Shown one piece after another: positions 47,101 to 62,100 of a DNA stretch of 64,000 bases. The position numbers and the translations under genes were made by a program. Each line of letters begins with the position of its first letter. Positions within the stretch are counted from its first letter, which is position 1. The notes beneath the pieces were generated by a model, which saw only the letters and a list, made by a program, of their open reading frames with translations, made no database searches and was not told where the DNA came from. The DNA is from Apteryx mantelli (taxonomy: Eukaryota > Chordata > Aves > Apterygiformes > Apterygidae), in contig NC_089981.1 of the NCBI RefSeq assembly GCF_036417845.1, positions 26,432,001-26,496,000 on the forward strand. Reading direction: 5' to 3'.

Positions 47101-50100
47101 TTTAGATTTTTTTTTTAATGTTTATGTTCTATTCACAGCAGTGAGTAGAATTGATACAGCTCTAAACTTTTGTAGTTTTTTGTTGGTTTCAACTGTATTT
47201 TTTTTTTCTGCAAATTATTATTTTAAGCTGTAGCCTGTTTTGTATGAACTTTTTTTCCCTGGGGATGTAGGGTTACAGAGGGGGGTTTTGTTGCTGGATA
47301 TTTTAATGGTTTGTATAGACTTTTTCAAAAGCACTCTACTTGGCTTGTTTTCTGAAAACTGCTTGTCGTTCAGCTTAATGTATTAAACAGTCCTGGATTC
47401 ATGTTTCTTATCTTTCATTGTTCTTGAATTCCTTCATACTCATTTTTCATATGCTATCAAATACCTCTGTGCTTGTAATGATTAGTCATCCGTTGGAGAT
47501 GAAGCACTTACATTGTCTTGTTGAGTGTGTTGTCTTTCCGCTGTGTATCCACTACAGTGGTAACATTTTTTTAAAGAAAAAGAAGCTTCATGAAAATTAG
47601 GAAGGTCAATGAGGGGGGGAATAAAAACTTCGGAAGGTACTGCTGAAAAAATAAAATGCTTTTATGTAGTGTTCTTATAGAATTATTGGGCTTTTAGTGA
47701 CATTGTCGGCAAACTGTTTAAGACAGAAGATCAGGAACTAGATAAGGAGGAGCAGAGAAAGGGGTGAAGTACTGTCTACTTAAAGTTTTGTGCATGTATA
47801 AAAGCATATCTGGGCATTCTTCCTCAGTGTCAGCTGGTGCCATGGGAGAATGTTTTTTTTTGGTTTGACTGGGATTATTTCTTTTGCTTTGTGGTTGCTG
47901 GATGGAAGGGAGAGAAGACTTCCAAAAAAGTGTTTGGAACCTCATATGAAAGTATTGGTAGTTATGAGCTGCCTTTTGAAAGTGCATGTTGATGATTACT
48001 AAGATCTGATCTGTACAATGTAGAAACTGCCCTAGACATAACTAGGAGGAAAAAAAAAACCCAAACTTTTTCTGTAGGTTTTGCCTTTGTTACAGTTGAA
48101 AAATTCATCTGCTCAAAACCAGAATAAGTAAGAAAGTTCCATCTTCAACTTTTCAGATACAATTTTTAAACTGAAGACAGCTCCAGGCTCACTTAACTGT
48201 TTGAATTCCTTGCTGAATAAGACTTAATGCTATAAAAAGATGCTATCCTAGTGTAAAAAAAAAAAAAAGTGAAAACAAATTGCAAATTAACAGCTTTTTT
48301 GAACTTTTGGTTGAGTGGCTATAATGCATCCTAATTTAAAGAGGATTTAGTGATTTCTGAAACTACAGACAGGTTTGTAAGATACCTTTCTTTGCTGCAA
48401 AAAGTGAAGTTTTCAAATGATGAAACCTAGGAAATTATAGAAGCATAAGAGCCTTCTCTAAGAGTATAAAGATAAATCTCATTAAAGAACAGTTACAATT
48501 TGTGAGTGAAAAACAGTTAATATCAATTGCTATACACTGATGTTTAACTTCTAAACGTAATTTCTTTAAACAGTGAGTTCCCCTGTTGAGCTTATAATAA
48601 TGCAGGCACTTTGCTGGGTGCATGATGACTTGAATGAAGTGGACATTGGCAGCTATATCCTGAAGGTCTGTGGCCAAGAAGAAGTTTTACAGAAGTAAGC
48701 AAACTCTTTCTCATTAATGTTTAACGTCATACTTTTTCATGGCACAGTTACTGGAAAGTATATCTTTAATGATTAAATGTGTTAAAGCAGAAATATATCT
48801 TCAAAATATACAAGAGGCATTTTCGCACAGTGATTAGATCTCTTTAAAATTGCTCTGGGGTACAGCAAAGTAGGTCAACAGCTTCCTAGAAATCTCTTGT
48901 AATCTCCATTTTGTTGTATGGTGAACACAAACAGTTTTCCAAATGCAGATTTCCATAGTCTTTCTGTAGATGGAGAGGATGGTATAGTTTACAGCTGTTC
49001 TTCAAATCCCAGCAACCAGATAAATCTGCTGATGCAGTTTCTAATAATCTGAATTAACCTGGATTTTTCAGAACTAATGGCTTGCAAATCCTCAGTGTTT
49101 TGCAGGGTAATAATATTTGGTTTCCATATTAGCCATAATAGTTAAGAGCTTCAGCAAAAATACAGGTATCTGTAATAGTATATTGGGACTTCTGCAGAAG
49201 TAAAAAACAGATCAAGAAATACCATGTGGATTTTTTTTTTTTTAACCACTTCCTTATTTTGAGCCCAACAGGCTGCCTTAAAATTTCATCTGTTTTGGGG
49301 GGTGCTTTTGTTTTGAAAACACTGCTTTTTTTATGCAAGTAACAATAGTTTTCATTTGTTTAACAGTAAGCACTGTGTAGGAAGCCATGAATATATTCAG
49401 AACTGCCGGAAATGGGATACAGAAATTAAACTGCAGCTCTTGACCCATAGTGTAGTGTGCAGAGATCTGGCACGAACAGTAAGTACCTCCTAAACTGCAG
49501 TAAATCTGATTTTGTTATTCTGAAACTAACTCATATGAGGTTAGGTGCATTGGTTAGAGTGGTGTAGATAGATAGATTATAGAATTAGGTAATAATTCCT
49601 GCAGGGAAATACATGGACTTCTGTCAACATCTGAATTTTTGGCTTTGGGAGAATATTTGAGGAAATCTGTTTTCTTTGACCAGCTTCAAGAAGTTGGGAG
49701 AATTTGATCTGAGTTGTAATCTTGTGTGATTAAAAATTAGTAAGTCTGCTTAGTGATGTGAATTGTATTCTACCCTACTAAGAGGAAATAAAATACATAG
49801 CGAACTTTGGCAAGGAAGATTTTATAAATGTGGATACTGTCTCTTATTGGACCAACTAGTAAAGCTGGAAAAAGTATGCAAGCTTTTGGACAAAACTTGA
49901 GGCCTGAAGGAGAAGCAGCAAATTTCAGAATTAAGTACAAGTTGAGAACAGTTTTGGAGTTTAATTAGATATCTATCAGACTATCAAAGAGGGAGGGAGG
50001 AGTATTTGGTGCCTGTGGAGTTAGGTGCTCAGTCCCTTCTCTCTTCTTCCCCCTGCCCCAACATGTACATGTTTCATAAGCTATTAACTACCTATTTCTT

Positions 50101-53100
50101 CCCCCCCCCCCCCCTTGAAGAGATCGTGTTATATCCTTCCCCTTCTACTCCACAAAATTCTAAAACAATATTAGAAATTATAGAAAGGTGAGAATGAGAC
50201 TCAATATCTAGTATTTTATTATAGGAAGAAGATGATAGAACACCCATACATCTAACCAAACACCTCTACAAAGTAGAAAAGCCTGTCAGAGATGTTATTA
50301 TAAGGTAAAGTTATGTGGTTATTTTCATGATCAAGCCCACTATTGAATTTCTGAGTATGGTGATGTTATACTCTTGTATTTCTGTTCAATAATTATTACT
50401 TGTTGCAGGTCTTCTATTGAAGAGCTTCTTGATGCATATCATAAACAAATTGGCATAGCGCTTAAAAATGAGGTAAGCTTAGTGAGCTATTGCTGAACCA
50501 AAAGTAGCATGAGAATTTCCAACTATCTTGTTAGTAAACAAAGACCAGCTGAAGCTCTTGGAAAATTAAGATCTGAACAAACTGTCGAAAGCAGATCTGG
50601 AACCATGGATTTTCAGATTTCTTTCCCTTTTTTTCTTTTAGCTTTTCTAGCAAACTAATAATAATCTTATTGTCATAACTGTAATAGAAATGGTGTACCT
50701 TCCAAGTCCAGGGATGCCAAATAACCTTTTCTTCAAAAATGCTAGAAAAGTTTAATTCAGAGAAATAGAGAAAAGGTCCAAATCTTGGCTTTGTCTCAGT
50801 CATGTTAGCTGTGATGATATATTGATAACACAGATCACAATCTATACAGAAGCTAGCAACAGTAGTTATGTGCAATGGGAATTATAACTGAAGCATGTCT
50901 GAACATTTAAGTTTTACACAAGTATAATATCTTATTCTGCACAGTTAGATTAATTGAACATAAATGTTATCAAAAACAGTGTCTATTTCAGTGGATCACA
51001 GGTAACCTAAAAAAGCTTGCATGTGAAGATTAATTTGGAGTAATTTTCCAAATGCAAAAGCTAGCTGAAGATAAATTAAGCTAATCTTTTTAGAAATTAG
51101 TAAAGTAGGTTAACTCCTGATAGTGACTTAACTTGGCAACTTAAATTATTAAACCTTAGATAGCTTCTTTAAAAAGCAGTATTTTTTTAAGGAACTTTCT
51201 ATAAGAAACAGTCTTGAAATAGATGACTTAATGGAAATTTAAAATATTGTGATTAAGTCTGTTTTATTGCCTCTCTGGGAATGTGGGTCTGAACAAGCTG
51301 GTGTCCACTGTTTACGTATTCCTTTAATACCATTGTAAAGATCATGTAACTCCCTTGATGGTGATTCATAATGTTCTCAAGGATCGTTTTTGAACATGAT
51401 CTTATTGTAGAAGAGTGAGATGTTACTGCTTCCTGGTATGGTGGTGTATTTGTTGCCTTGCTCTTAACAGCTGCTTCAGCTTGCTGGTTTAATGAGATTT
51501 CACAGGCTGAGCTGAGGAATGCAGAATATCTCAATTCAGAGTTATGTTCTAATCTTTGCACAGTCTTTTTAAAGATGGGAGGTGTATCTTTTAGATGATG
51601 ATTAGATTCAAATATCAACAGTTGTCCCACTTAAAATTTTTTACTCCCTAAAGTGAATTCCTTTCCAAATTCAGTGGCTGAAGATTGCTAATGGAAGTGA
51701 AACAGCTTTAAAATCATCTGCAGAGATGTTATTCATAGCCTTTGATTTCACATTTATGGCCATTTCAAAATGTAGCTATTGTCTTTTTATTGAGATAGTC
51801 TTGAGTGCCTGTAAGTTTTATCAAAACAACAGTGGTAGTTTTGCTACTTGGTTGGTATGTTCAGTTATCTTGGAAGTGTTAGCTTTTAACTTAGGACTTA
51901 AATATTTACAATGTAGTCTTCCAACTTATATGGTTATTTTTTTACCAGGACAAAGTTAATTGTTGCGAGGTAGTTCCCAATACAATTAACTTTAAATTCA
52001 AACTGCTTTTTTGCTGTCCCTTTGCAGCAAAGTCATGAGAATATGCAAGAGGGGGAAAAAAAAAAATCAGTTCACATCTTACTAACAGCATATTACACTA
52101 ACTCCTCTTATTTAGTTGTAAGTGATTGTGAAAGAAACCTATACCTTAAAACTGTAATAAGTAAACAAATACTTTAAAGTAAATACTTTCATTTTCTACA
52201 TGCATTCTTTAAAATTGGATGAATGAAGACTTTGCTTATGTTTAAAAAAAAAAAGGATTCTTAGAAGAAACACTTAAAACTTAAATTCATTTTGAAGAGA
52301 AGCAAGAAGGGAGTGTTAGGAGAATCTTGACTTTGTCTTAAGCAGTGTAAGAGCGTTTTCATTCTCTGATTAAAAAGTTGGTCTCTTTTTTTCAAAAGAC
52401 GTTCTTGTGAAGTGTGCAATTCCCTGTCTTTTCTTTCCCTAAGATGGCAGTTTGCAGCTGCTTCTTCTGTGAGAACCGTTTAAATTATATTGAATGGTAT
52501 GCAAGGCAAAAGTTGCAACAGACCTTCAAATGTTAGTTAAAGTGAAGTCAGTGATAAAGCTACATTACTGAAGCTATATTCTAGTCTACGTATGGTTTGA
52601 ACCTTCACGTTTGTTTTCAAGAGGGCTGAAATTGAAAAGTTGCCTCTTCAGCATGCTTCCTTCGTCACACTAAATGAGTATTTTTTTCTGAACTACAGTT
52701 GTTTATATTAGTTGGGAATTCAGACTTCATATCTCAATAGACTGCACATATTTGCCTAGAGCTAGGTGGTATAGATGAAGAAAAGTTGGAAGCCTCCCAA
52801 TGTTGTTTTTGGGACACCATTCTAGAATCCATACTACTTCAGTTTCCTACATTGATAACTGAGCTATAAGGAAGTTTTCGAGACTGAGGTTTTTATTTAA
52901 TCAAATTGTTATACTACAGTTAGATGTATTTGAGATATAAATCTCATAATAAAATTTTCTCGGTAATTCCTTCTAAAAAATGTTTAAAGCAGTCCTGAGT
53001 TTTACAGTTGTGATCAGGTTCATGTGTTCTTTCACACTTTTCTTATTAGAACCAACATAAAGCAGTAGAACATGTAATAAAGACTGTCAGAAAAATCTGT

Positions 53101-56100
53101 TTTACATTGGATGGTGTAGAGACTCCTGCAATAACAGAATCTGTAAAGAAGCTAAGGAGGGTTGTTAATCTTCCAAGGACTAAAAACACTGAGGTAAACT
53201 TTCACACTCTAAATTGCATTCCAGTGGTGGTTGTTTTGTGTGGGTTTTTTTTTTCTTTTTTCCCTTGTGCTGATAAATACTATTTCAGAATCTTTGGTAG
53301 TTTCAGGTATCTGCAACAGTTCAGTCATGGTTGGATTTCTTTTTATTTATTTTACGTGAGAACTGCTTCTAACATCTTTTGCTGTTAATGCATTTATCAC
53401 TTGCTCTTGAAACCGTTTTCTGTTCCAAATAGCCACTTTTTAAAGCTATTGTCAAAATACTGTCTTCTGGTTCTGTGTACAGATCTGTGTAACAGCAGAT
53501 GGTGTTAAATCTGAGCAAGGGAAACTGATGGGCAGCTCATGCCCTGTAAAATCAGTGCAGCTAGGCTCACAGAATAGGAATTCACATCATGTATTTTCTA
53601 TGCAGTATTTACTTACACTAGTAGTGTCTTAAAACTCTTAACAGTTTTGTTGCTGGATTCCTGAGCACATGGACAAAAAATGATCTCATAGTGCAGATTT
53701 TGACTGAACTGCCTTACAATGAACAGTTCACTTGAGCAGAATTGGTCTCAAGTCACTTTATCAAAAACACTGTAATTAGAGGAAAAAGTGCAAATACAAA
53801 AATTAAATAGCTTTGTAATGCTGTTTCTGTTGTCCTGCAGTCATAGTAATATGGAAATTCATGTGCCATTTTTCCGTTTTTCTCAGGTTCATCAGTTTAG
53901 TGATATGTTTGTCATACTCAGTTGAAGTCGTGCAGGATACACAGGTCAAATAAAATTCTTGCAGGACAATACAGAAAATATGTATTGAAGCTTGGTGAAA
54001 TTCAGCATATGAAATAATTCTCCAAAGTTTGTTTTTTGGTATGAGAAAGGTATAGAAATAATTGGATTACAGTGTAAAAATGACTTCCAAAAAAAGTTAT
54101 CCCAATAGAAATTGGAAAAAGTAATCTTTATTAGTAAAAAATTAAATTTTTTTGTGATGAAAATTTGCCTAAATGGTAATATATATGTAGGCATATGTGA
54201 TATCTTGCTTTTCAGAAACCAAACTGCTGTTAACCTCAGAGCAGGTTTCATCTAAGCCTTACTCTGATATTGTCTGGGTTTTTTTGTTTTTTTTATTGTT
54301 GATTTGTGGTTGGAAGAAATAGCCAAAAATTTAAAGAAAACAGTAGACAGTTGAGTAGAAAATAACACGTATTGCTCTGTTGCAGTGTTTGTCAATCTGT
54401 CATCCAGAGTACTTGCAGTACTTCATAGTTAATGTGGAGACACAGGCCAATGTTACCTGAGAGAAAGACATGATTAACTCCTCTGAAAATTATTTCTCCC
54501 AAGTTTTTGTGTGTTTTTGATTGAAAAAAAATTTTTTTTTGAAGTTTATTTGCGGTTAAAACTTACTGTTGACAAGGTGCACTAAAAGTGTAAGGAGACC
54601 TCCCATTCTTCTGAAGCAGTAATGGCTAACTTAGCCATTTTTTGAAGTCTTAAGAAATTTTTGGCGCTTGTTTTTAAATCACCAACTTAATTCTGATTTA
54701 AAGTTTGTTTTATCAGAATTAGAATTTGGCACGAAACCCTTCCTTATTAGAAGGGAGTAAATTCCCATGACTAGTTTGTCTTTAGGCTACAGCAATGTCC
54801 TTGTTGAGACGAGACATTGCTGTAATACTGTATCATGTTTTGACTCTGATTTTAGCTGTTTTTGTGTAAAAAGTGAACACAGCAGATAGTGCTAAAAGAC
54901 AGCTTCTTTAGTTGTTTAACCACTAACCCTTTTATTCAGGAAACTTATAATAACCCTTCCTACAAAAGATGCATTAACAAATGCCATAAGCAGAACAGCT
55001 TTTCAGACTTGGCTTGCTGTGTAATTGAAGCTGATGATCTGGGCTTTCATCCCTAACAGCCCTGCCTGAGTTGTGTCTCTACTCAGATAAGTTAGTATCC
55101 ATGAACAATATTCCAGTGTACTATGTCTTTTAACAGTTTCTAAAATATATGAAAACAGTTGTGACTTGACAAAGCATGAACCTTTGAACTTGGGGAATAT
55201 TTGCTACACAGTAGGGAAGTTGAGATGCTGTCAGTTAACTCTTAAGGAACTGAGAGTGAAAAAGAGCCCAATGTGGACCTAATTCAGATATTTCTTAGTT
55301 TATCTGTACCAGATACTTGTTAAGAACAATGGAGGCTGAATAGGGATTTCTTGATTCTGAAACTTGTTCTAACTTATTGTCTAGGTATCCTTAAAATGCG
55401 GTGAGGACAGTAGCAAGAGCTCATCTGGTAAGTTCTTCAGTCTTATTTAATAATTGTTTTCAGATGGCTGTTTTAGAAAGATGTGTATTAAAGATATGTT
55501 ATAATCTAGGCTCACTGCAGCCTGAAAACCCTTTGAAAGTGAGCATAGACCAGTTAACAAGAGCAGTTGAGGACCTTCTACGACTACACGTGAATTCATG
55601 CAGCAGCAGTTCTGCAGTAATTTCTCCAAAAGATAGGGGCACCAAGGAAGCATGGACTGCAACAGAACATCTCCAGTTCACAGTATTTGCTGCACATGGA
55701 ATATTCCCTGCCTGGGTATCAAAGTGAGTAATTTATCAGTTGTAAAATTTCACCCTTTTCTAGATTTATTTTTTGTTTACTCTACTTTCTTTTCCTTGTC
55801 CAGTTATGAAAAATACTACTTGATTTGTTCTTTGACCCATAATGGAAGAGATCTGTTTAAACCTGTTCAGTCCAAGAAGGTTGGCACATACAAGAGCTTC
55901 TTCTACCTGATTAAATGGGATGAGCTGTAAGTGACTTCATGATAAAACTCACTAAAATATTTTCATATATAGCACTTACCTAGCTACCTGCTGAATACAG
56001 CTTGGCATCCTTAAAGAAGGATGAATAAAGCTGCTTTTAAACGGGACTCAAAATATCTAGACAGGGAGGTAACGCAGCTGACTTCTACAGAAATTAATGC

Positions 56101-59100
56101 TGAATAGTTTTTTCTGTTCCAGAATATGTTGTAACAACTCTGTATATATCTGCATCTAAAAATCTGATTTAGGATTATTTCTCTAAAGAGTAGATGCTTA
56201 AGTGCTTAGAGGATCTTTCTTATGGCATATGAGAATGTCTGTCTGGTTTGAGCTGCTAAACAGCTTCAATTTCTCTTTATGGGGGAGGGGGAAGAGGGTA
56301 GAAAGAAAGAAGGAAGGGCACGCAAAGAAATACAAAAAGGAAGACTGTGGGTGTTATCTGAGAGGGAGGGAAATATTTTCCATTATCTATGCACAACTTA
56401 CTCTTTTTCCACTTAATAGTTGTTATGCAGCCTGTCGTAACTGGAGTGTCAGATCAGCTCTACATTGTCCCATATATCTCTTCCTACCCATTTTTAAAGG
56501 TCAGAGATGGACCCTGAAGAATACCCTAAAATTCTACAATAATGAAACTGTTTCAGAGCAGGAATAAAACTTTTAGGTTCTAGACTACCTGTCTCCAGAG
56601 AATGCTCTGCCTTTTTTTCTAAATATACAAGGGATTGTCTGTTCTCCTGCTTGCAACTGATAGTGTATCACAGTAAGAGATGGGTCAGACTGCTTATAAG
56701 CTATTTAATATAGCTGGTAACTGGCTTAGTAATATGCTTGTGATAGCTTTTAGAATGATATTTTGGTATGTAAAACTGTCATTATAGAAAAAGCCAAATG
56801 CAGAGAACACTTTGATGCTAACCAATAAAAACGAACAGTGCAAACCAACTGAGCTGGAATTGTTCAGTGAGGTTTATACTCCTTAGCTGCTTTCTTTATG
56901 GGTACTGTTTTTGTGCCATTTTAGGAATTTGGCTTTCAGTAGTTCTTAAGAGATTGTTTTATTTCGATGGGAATCGATTGTCAGCTGACTTTAAATCTGA
57001 AAGATGAGGAGGCAGCTAACATGGAATTGAGAGTCCTGGTAGTGGGTAGAGTGGGAAGACTGGTTATGCTGGACACTCCAGCTCCTTGTAAGGAATGTGA
57101 TTTAATAGACAAATATTCTTTGCCTATTAAAAAGGGCTGTTCCAAATCTAACTACAATGCAAAACTGTAATTGAGCAGTTTTTATGAACTGGTGGTGGGA
57201 GATAGTGAACTGAAATATAATTGCATGAAAACTAAACTTTGTCCTTCATTGTTGATTTACTTTTTGAAAAGAAAAGTCATCAACAGACTATATGAATGAT
57301 GAGCCTGTAACTTAGAGTAATAACAATTACTAGCATGGCTGACTTATTTTAATGCTTTTATTTTATAGAATAATTTTCCCCATCCAGATTTCACAGCTGC
57401 CATTGGAATCAGTCTTATGTTTGACGTTGTTTGGAATCCTAAATCAAAGTAGTGGAAGTTCTCCTGACTCAAACAAACAGAGAAAGGGCCCAGAAATTTT
57501 GGGTCAGGTTTCTCTACCTCTTTTTGATTTTAGACGGTAGGTATCCAAAATATGGCTAAGGTTATGGTGATTCACTGTATAAGGCTTACTCCACACCCAT
57601 AACTATAGAAACTGTTTCTCTGCCACTGAATGTAATAGGGCATGACAAAGATAAGCCTCTTAAACGATATGGTTATGGAGAACACACCTTCAATTAAATT
57701 GGATACGAAACAGTTCTAAATTGTAGTGTTTCCATCTAACTGTCTGAAAAACTGATCTGCTGACTTTAAATCTGAAAGATGAGGAGTTGGATGATTGGAT
57801 GACAGCTGCTTGTTTGTGGGAAATTGTCGTAGTATTGTGGGCCAGAAGAGATCATGTTAGCACCCACAGCTTGTAGGAATACAGCAGTTGAGTATGCAGG
57901 CACAACGCAAGTTGTTTTTTGAGGAATCCACTAGCATTCAGGTAAAGATCTGTTGCCCAGCAAGTCATATGCAGTTAAGTATCTGCTAGTGTTGCTGTCT
58001 ACTGAATTGATAGTCTCTGTTCTACATTGACGGAGTATGTTGTTGGTAGGTGGCATTTCATGAGTACTAATATCTGAAAGTACATTATATTGCCTAGGGA
58101 CAGTTCAGTATTCATGTATGTTTTAGCAGATGAATTGTAAACTGCTAGCTCTCAGCAGATTCATGAGCCATGGTGACAGAGAATGCAACCTGCAAAATAA
58201 AATACTTGCAGCAATCCATTAATTTATCAGGAATAGTATCTAGTGCAATACAAAGCAGAACAAGTACTGACAACCAGTAAATAATATACTATGTTTCCAT
58301 GTGTCACTGGGAAAGATGCACTTTTGCCTCAAAACTATATTAATATGTAGGAGGAAAAATAGCTTTTATCTTAGCCCAGTTCTGTTTGTGGAGGTGAATA
58401 CAATGACAGCTTATATTTTTACAAATAAAGGCTTTAAAGGTCTATGGTATCTCTAAGCACTATTATTCTTTACAGCATCTTTGTCCTTTTTGGTAAATGT
58501 TTGCTGCAGCATGTTTTTGTAGGTGGACGTGTGTAGGAGTCAAGCTGGAGATTTAAGTTTGATTAACTGTATCTTGACTCTTAGATATATCTATTTTCTT
58601 TAATCCTTTTAAAAATTCTTCAATCTGATAGTAATGTGGCAACAAACTAGCAAGAGAATCAAAAGACTGTTTTAAAATATACATAAATTTAAAAATAGGT
58701 GTGTAGTTTCATAGATAGGCAAAATGAACCATTCCTGTTATCAAGCTGTTTTTGAGTAACAGAGATCACAGGATATTCTGGATCTGGATTTCTAAGAAAA
58801 GGGATGGGTGGGAGATAGTTAACTACTGTATTAAATTTGTAACTTATTTCTAGTTTGAAATGGTCTTCCTTCAAGTACAGCTGTTGGATCCTGTTTTACC
58901 TTTTCATTATGAGAATGAAAAGCCTACTATAGTTAATGCTCTTCAGTTAAATGTTCCTGGATTTGTTCAAATTGCCACCTTCTTTCATTAGTATTCCAGA
59001 ATGCTAGTTGTTCTTGTAGCTATTCTGTAAAACTTTAACCAATATGCTTGAGCCATGGACACCAGAATTGGGCGTGATATTGCAGAAATGATCACACCAA

Positions 59101-62100
59101 TGCAGATTAAATAGCTTCTGTATTTATGCTTGAGATATCCTAATTATATGCCCCTCTGACTCTGAGGTCTTACTGGGAACATATGTTGTCTTATTGCTGA
59201 CCAAGGCCCCTAGGCTTTCCTGGAGAGTTACTTCTTAGTATTGTTTATGTTGGTTTCATGTGGTTTGCATCGTTTGATTCTAGATATGGCTCTGTTTGAC
59301 TGAGATTTTTTGCTTGTGTCCAAATTGTGAAGCCATCCAGTGTTTAGCCTTGTTTACCACTCACACGATCTGTTTCCTGAAGTTATTGGTGAAGATATTA
59401 AATAGCATAGACCTGCAAACTGATCCCTGCAAGTTATTGTAAAATGCATACCCACCATAACTTCTTCTCATTATAGCTGCATTTAAACTTACCAGGAACT
59501 AATTCTTAGCATATTTAATGTGATGTGTTAATGTATCTTCCCAGTCCCTTGACTGAAATATCTTAAGGCTACAGTGTATGGTGCAAATCTGTGAACTGAA
59601 ACATGTAGCTTGCCTAGATCCCTTGTCTGTTAATGCCTATTTGATTTAAATTGTTAACCATGTTTCTGGTGAGTCCCTCAATAGCAATTCCCTATCAGAA
59701 TAGCAGAAAGTCTTGTCATTATCTGATTTCCATTCCTACTGCCTTGATGGTTTGTTCTGAAGACTTGTCTTTAGTTTACCAGGAGTAATTGGAAATTGAC
59801 TCCCCTGGGCCACAGGGACCCGTTCAGCTCTTCTAAAGTTTCAAATACAAGTAATAGAGATCTGTTCACTTTAAGTGTGTCTGGTAGCACCTATTTGACA
59901 TACTCAAACAGCTTTGCACTTGAATGATCTGCACCAGACCACATCTCTAACCAAAACTGCAAGGGCTGATCCAGTTTCCCCTTTTGTATGGTAACAATTG
60001 CAACAACTTGGGGGTGCTTAGCAGTACAGGCTTTCCTGCATTGCAAAGAAGTGTTATAGTGGCTTGCAGCTGCTTTAGGTCTCTGCTGATTGAAAATCAA
60101 AGATACCTTTTTTCGTAAACGACTTTTCTTTCAGTCCTCTATCTACATATTACATTTCATAGTATGCGATTAAAAATAGTTTTTATTTTGATTTGAATTC
60201 CAAATTTTGTTCTGTATGTCTTTGTCATACAACATTCTCATAGCAGTTAGAAGTATGGAGAGAAAATTATGTTTTCTGTTGGTGTGCAGCACTACAATAG
60301 AATGTGTTGGGCCAGAATTTGCTGAATGACTTGTATATGGCAGCTGTAGAGATGCTGGTATTTAATTTACCTGCTGTCTCCATCAATTAAATCCAGGTAA
60401 TTAAAGATACTAGGCAAATATTCCATTGCTCTTGCAAATAGCCAGCAGGAACTAAAGATTGTAGCTAACTAAAACGTTGGAAGATTAAAAGGTCACTCTG
60501 TGCTTTGGAAGAATCTAAAGCCAAACTGGAAGCCCTTCTGATGAAATGTGTTTGGGGGTGGGAGGGGACTTAAAATAGCTGCTCTTGTTGATGTGACAGA
60601 AGGCTGTGACAAGTACCTTAAACTGGAGAATTATTAAAAAGAACAAACTTTTCAGTGGTGCTTCAGTGGCATGACTTAGTAATCTTTATTGGTTTATTAA
60701 TTACACATACAAAGCCTGAGCCATCTCTCAAAACACAGTAAAGATTTGACCTTCAAGCTGTCTTTCGAGACTGTATTTTGATTTTTTGGTTTGTTTGTTT
60801 TTTTGAGGGGGGAGAGGGGGCAGATATGTCTGTGGTGAGCCTTGCACACTTTGTGAGTACAGCAATTTGTATGATTTATAAAGTATTCTCAGTTATGCCT
60901 TGTTATGATTGGAAACTGTTAATATTGGGAATAAACTGGCGAATATTAGTGTCATTTGATTTTTGGAGTTGCAGAATCTAGGAATATGGAAAGCCTAGGC
61001 AAATAGTTATGTCTATAATATATGCTTATGCCTAGGCCTTTTTTTCTGGGAGGGTAAGGAGCTGCATGTGTCCTGTTTTATTCCTCAGAGGCAAAAGTGT
61101 TCTTTTTTCCCCTCTGTAAGAATTAGGGAGCACTTCATTTAGCTGGGTCAGCTGTTTCTGCATTGAACTTTTTCTTCTGCCTTTTTGGCTTAAAAGTTGC
61201 ATGTAGGGTTCACACATTTTAAAGGATTTCAAAATGTGGAAGAGAATCAAAGGAAAGAAACTGATTTGATGCTTGATGATCATAATACCCCTTTTTAAAC
61301 TTGGAACTGTATTGGCCAATGAATGATGCATTTCCTATGTTCTTTTCTGAATATCAAAGTTTAAAATATGCCTTAAGAGTTAAGGAAGTGAACACATCCA
61401 GTATTATTTTAGTGAGAGCATCTGTCATATGCATAATTTTCACCTGGGCAGTAGAAACACTGATACTCCATTCAGATTATTGTGCTATACCCTGCTTAAT
61501 TACTATATTACTATGGTTAATTATTTCTTTGTAGTGACCATTGGTCGTCTTTAGATAGTATTTTGATAACTATTATGTTGAAGTAAACAGATTGTGGCAC
61601 TAATACATACCTGCTTTCTCTCTCTTTAGATTCTTAACTTGTGGAACAAAGCTCTTGCAACTCTGGACCTCATCGCATCCCAGTCATGCATCAGGGATGG
61701 CCAGTAAGAGAGGAAATATGGAAAGAATAGTATTGCAGGTTATATATGCTTTGACTTTGTTATTTTGACTTGACTGCATTTTGTTTGAATATTGTGAGTC
61801 ATTAATTCTTGCATGAGTGATAATAAATCAATTATTATTTTTAGGGAGAGTATAAATATTAAGTCATATTTGAAAGCCAGTATAGAGTAGTGACCACTAA
61901 GCATTAAGGGCAAAGAATGGAAAACTGCTGTAAATGCACAGAAGTCAGATGCTGAATCATTCTCACGGAGTCAGAGAAGCTGGAGGTACTTTGGTAATAT
62001 GTGCTATCAGAACTGATAGAGAACATCTTTAAAAAGCAGTCTATAGAAACGTGTGCTGAGCAGGGTGCTCTCTGGACCCACATAGCAATTCCAGTTTCTT

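Larger units (their letters stand above)
48695..53049 (+). other. PIK3C2A: PIK3C2A introns 5 to 8 (exons 6, 7 and 8 between)
   Basis: Intron 6 holds the old repeat at 49825-49925 and a poly-C tract. Intron 7 is only 104 bp. Intron 8 (50473-53049) shows nothing I can name. Confidence 0.8.
53194..57368 (+). other. PIK3C2A: PIK3C2A introns 9 to 12 (exons 10, 11 and 12 between)
   Basis: Intron 9 holds a 12-bp hairpin. Introns 10 and 11 are just 82 and 80 bp. Intron 12 holds the left 28-bp repeat copy and a GA-rich stretch near 56281-56330. Confidence 0.8.
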
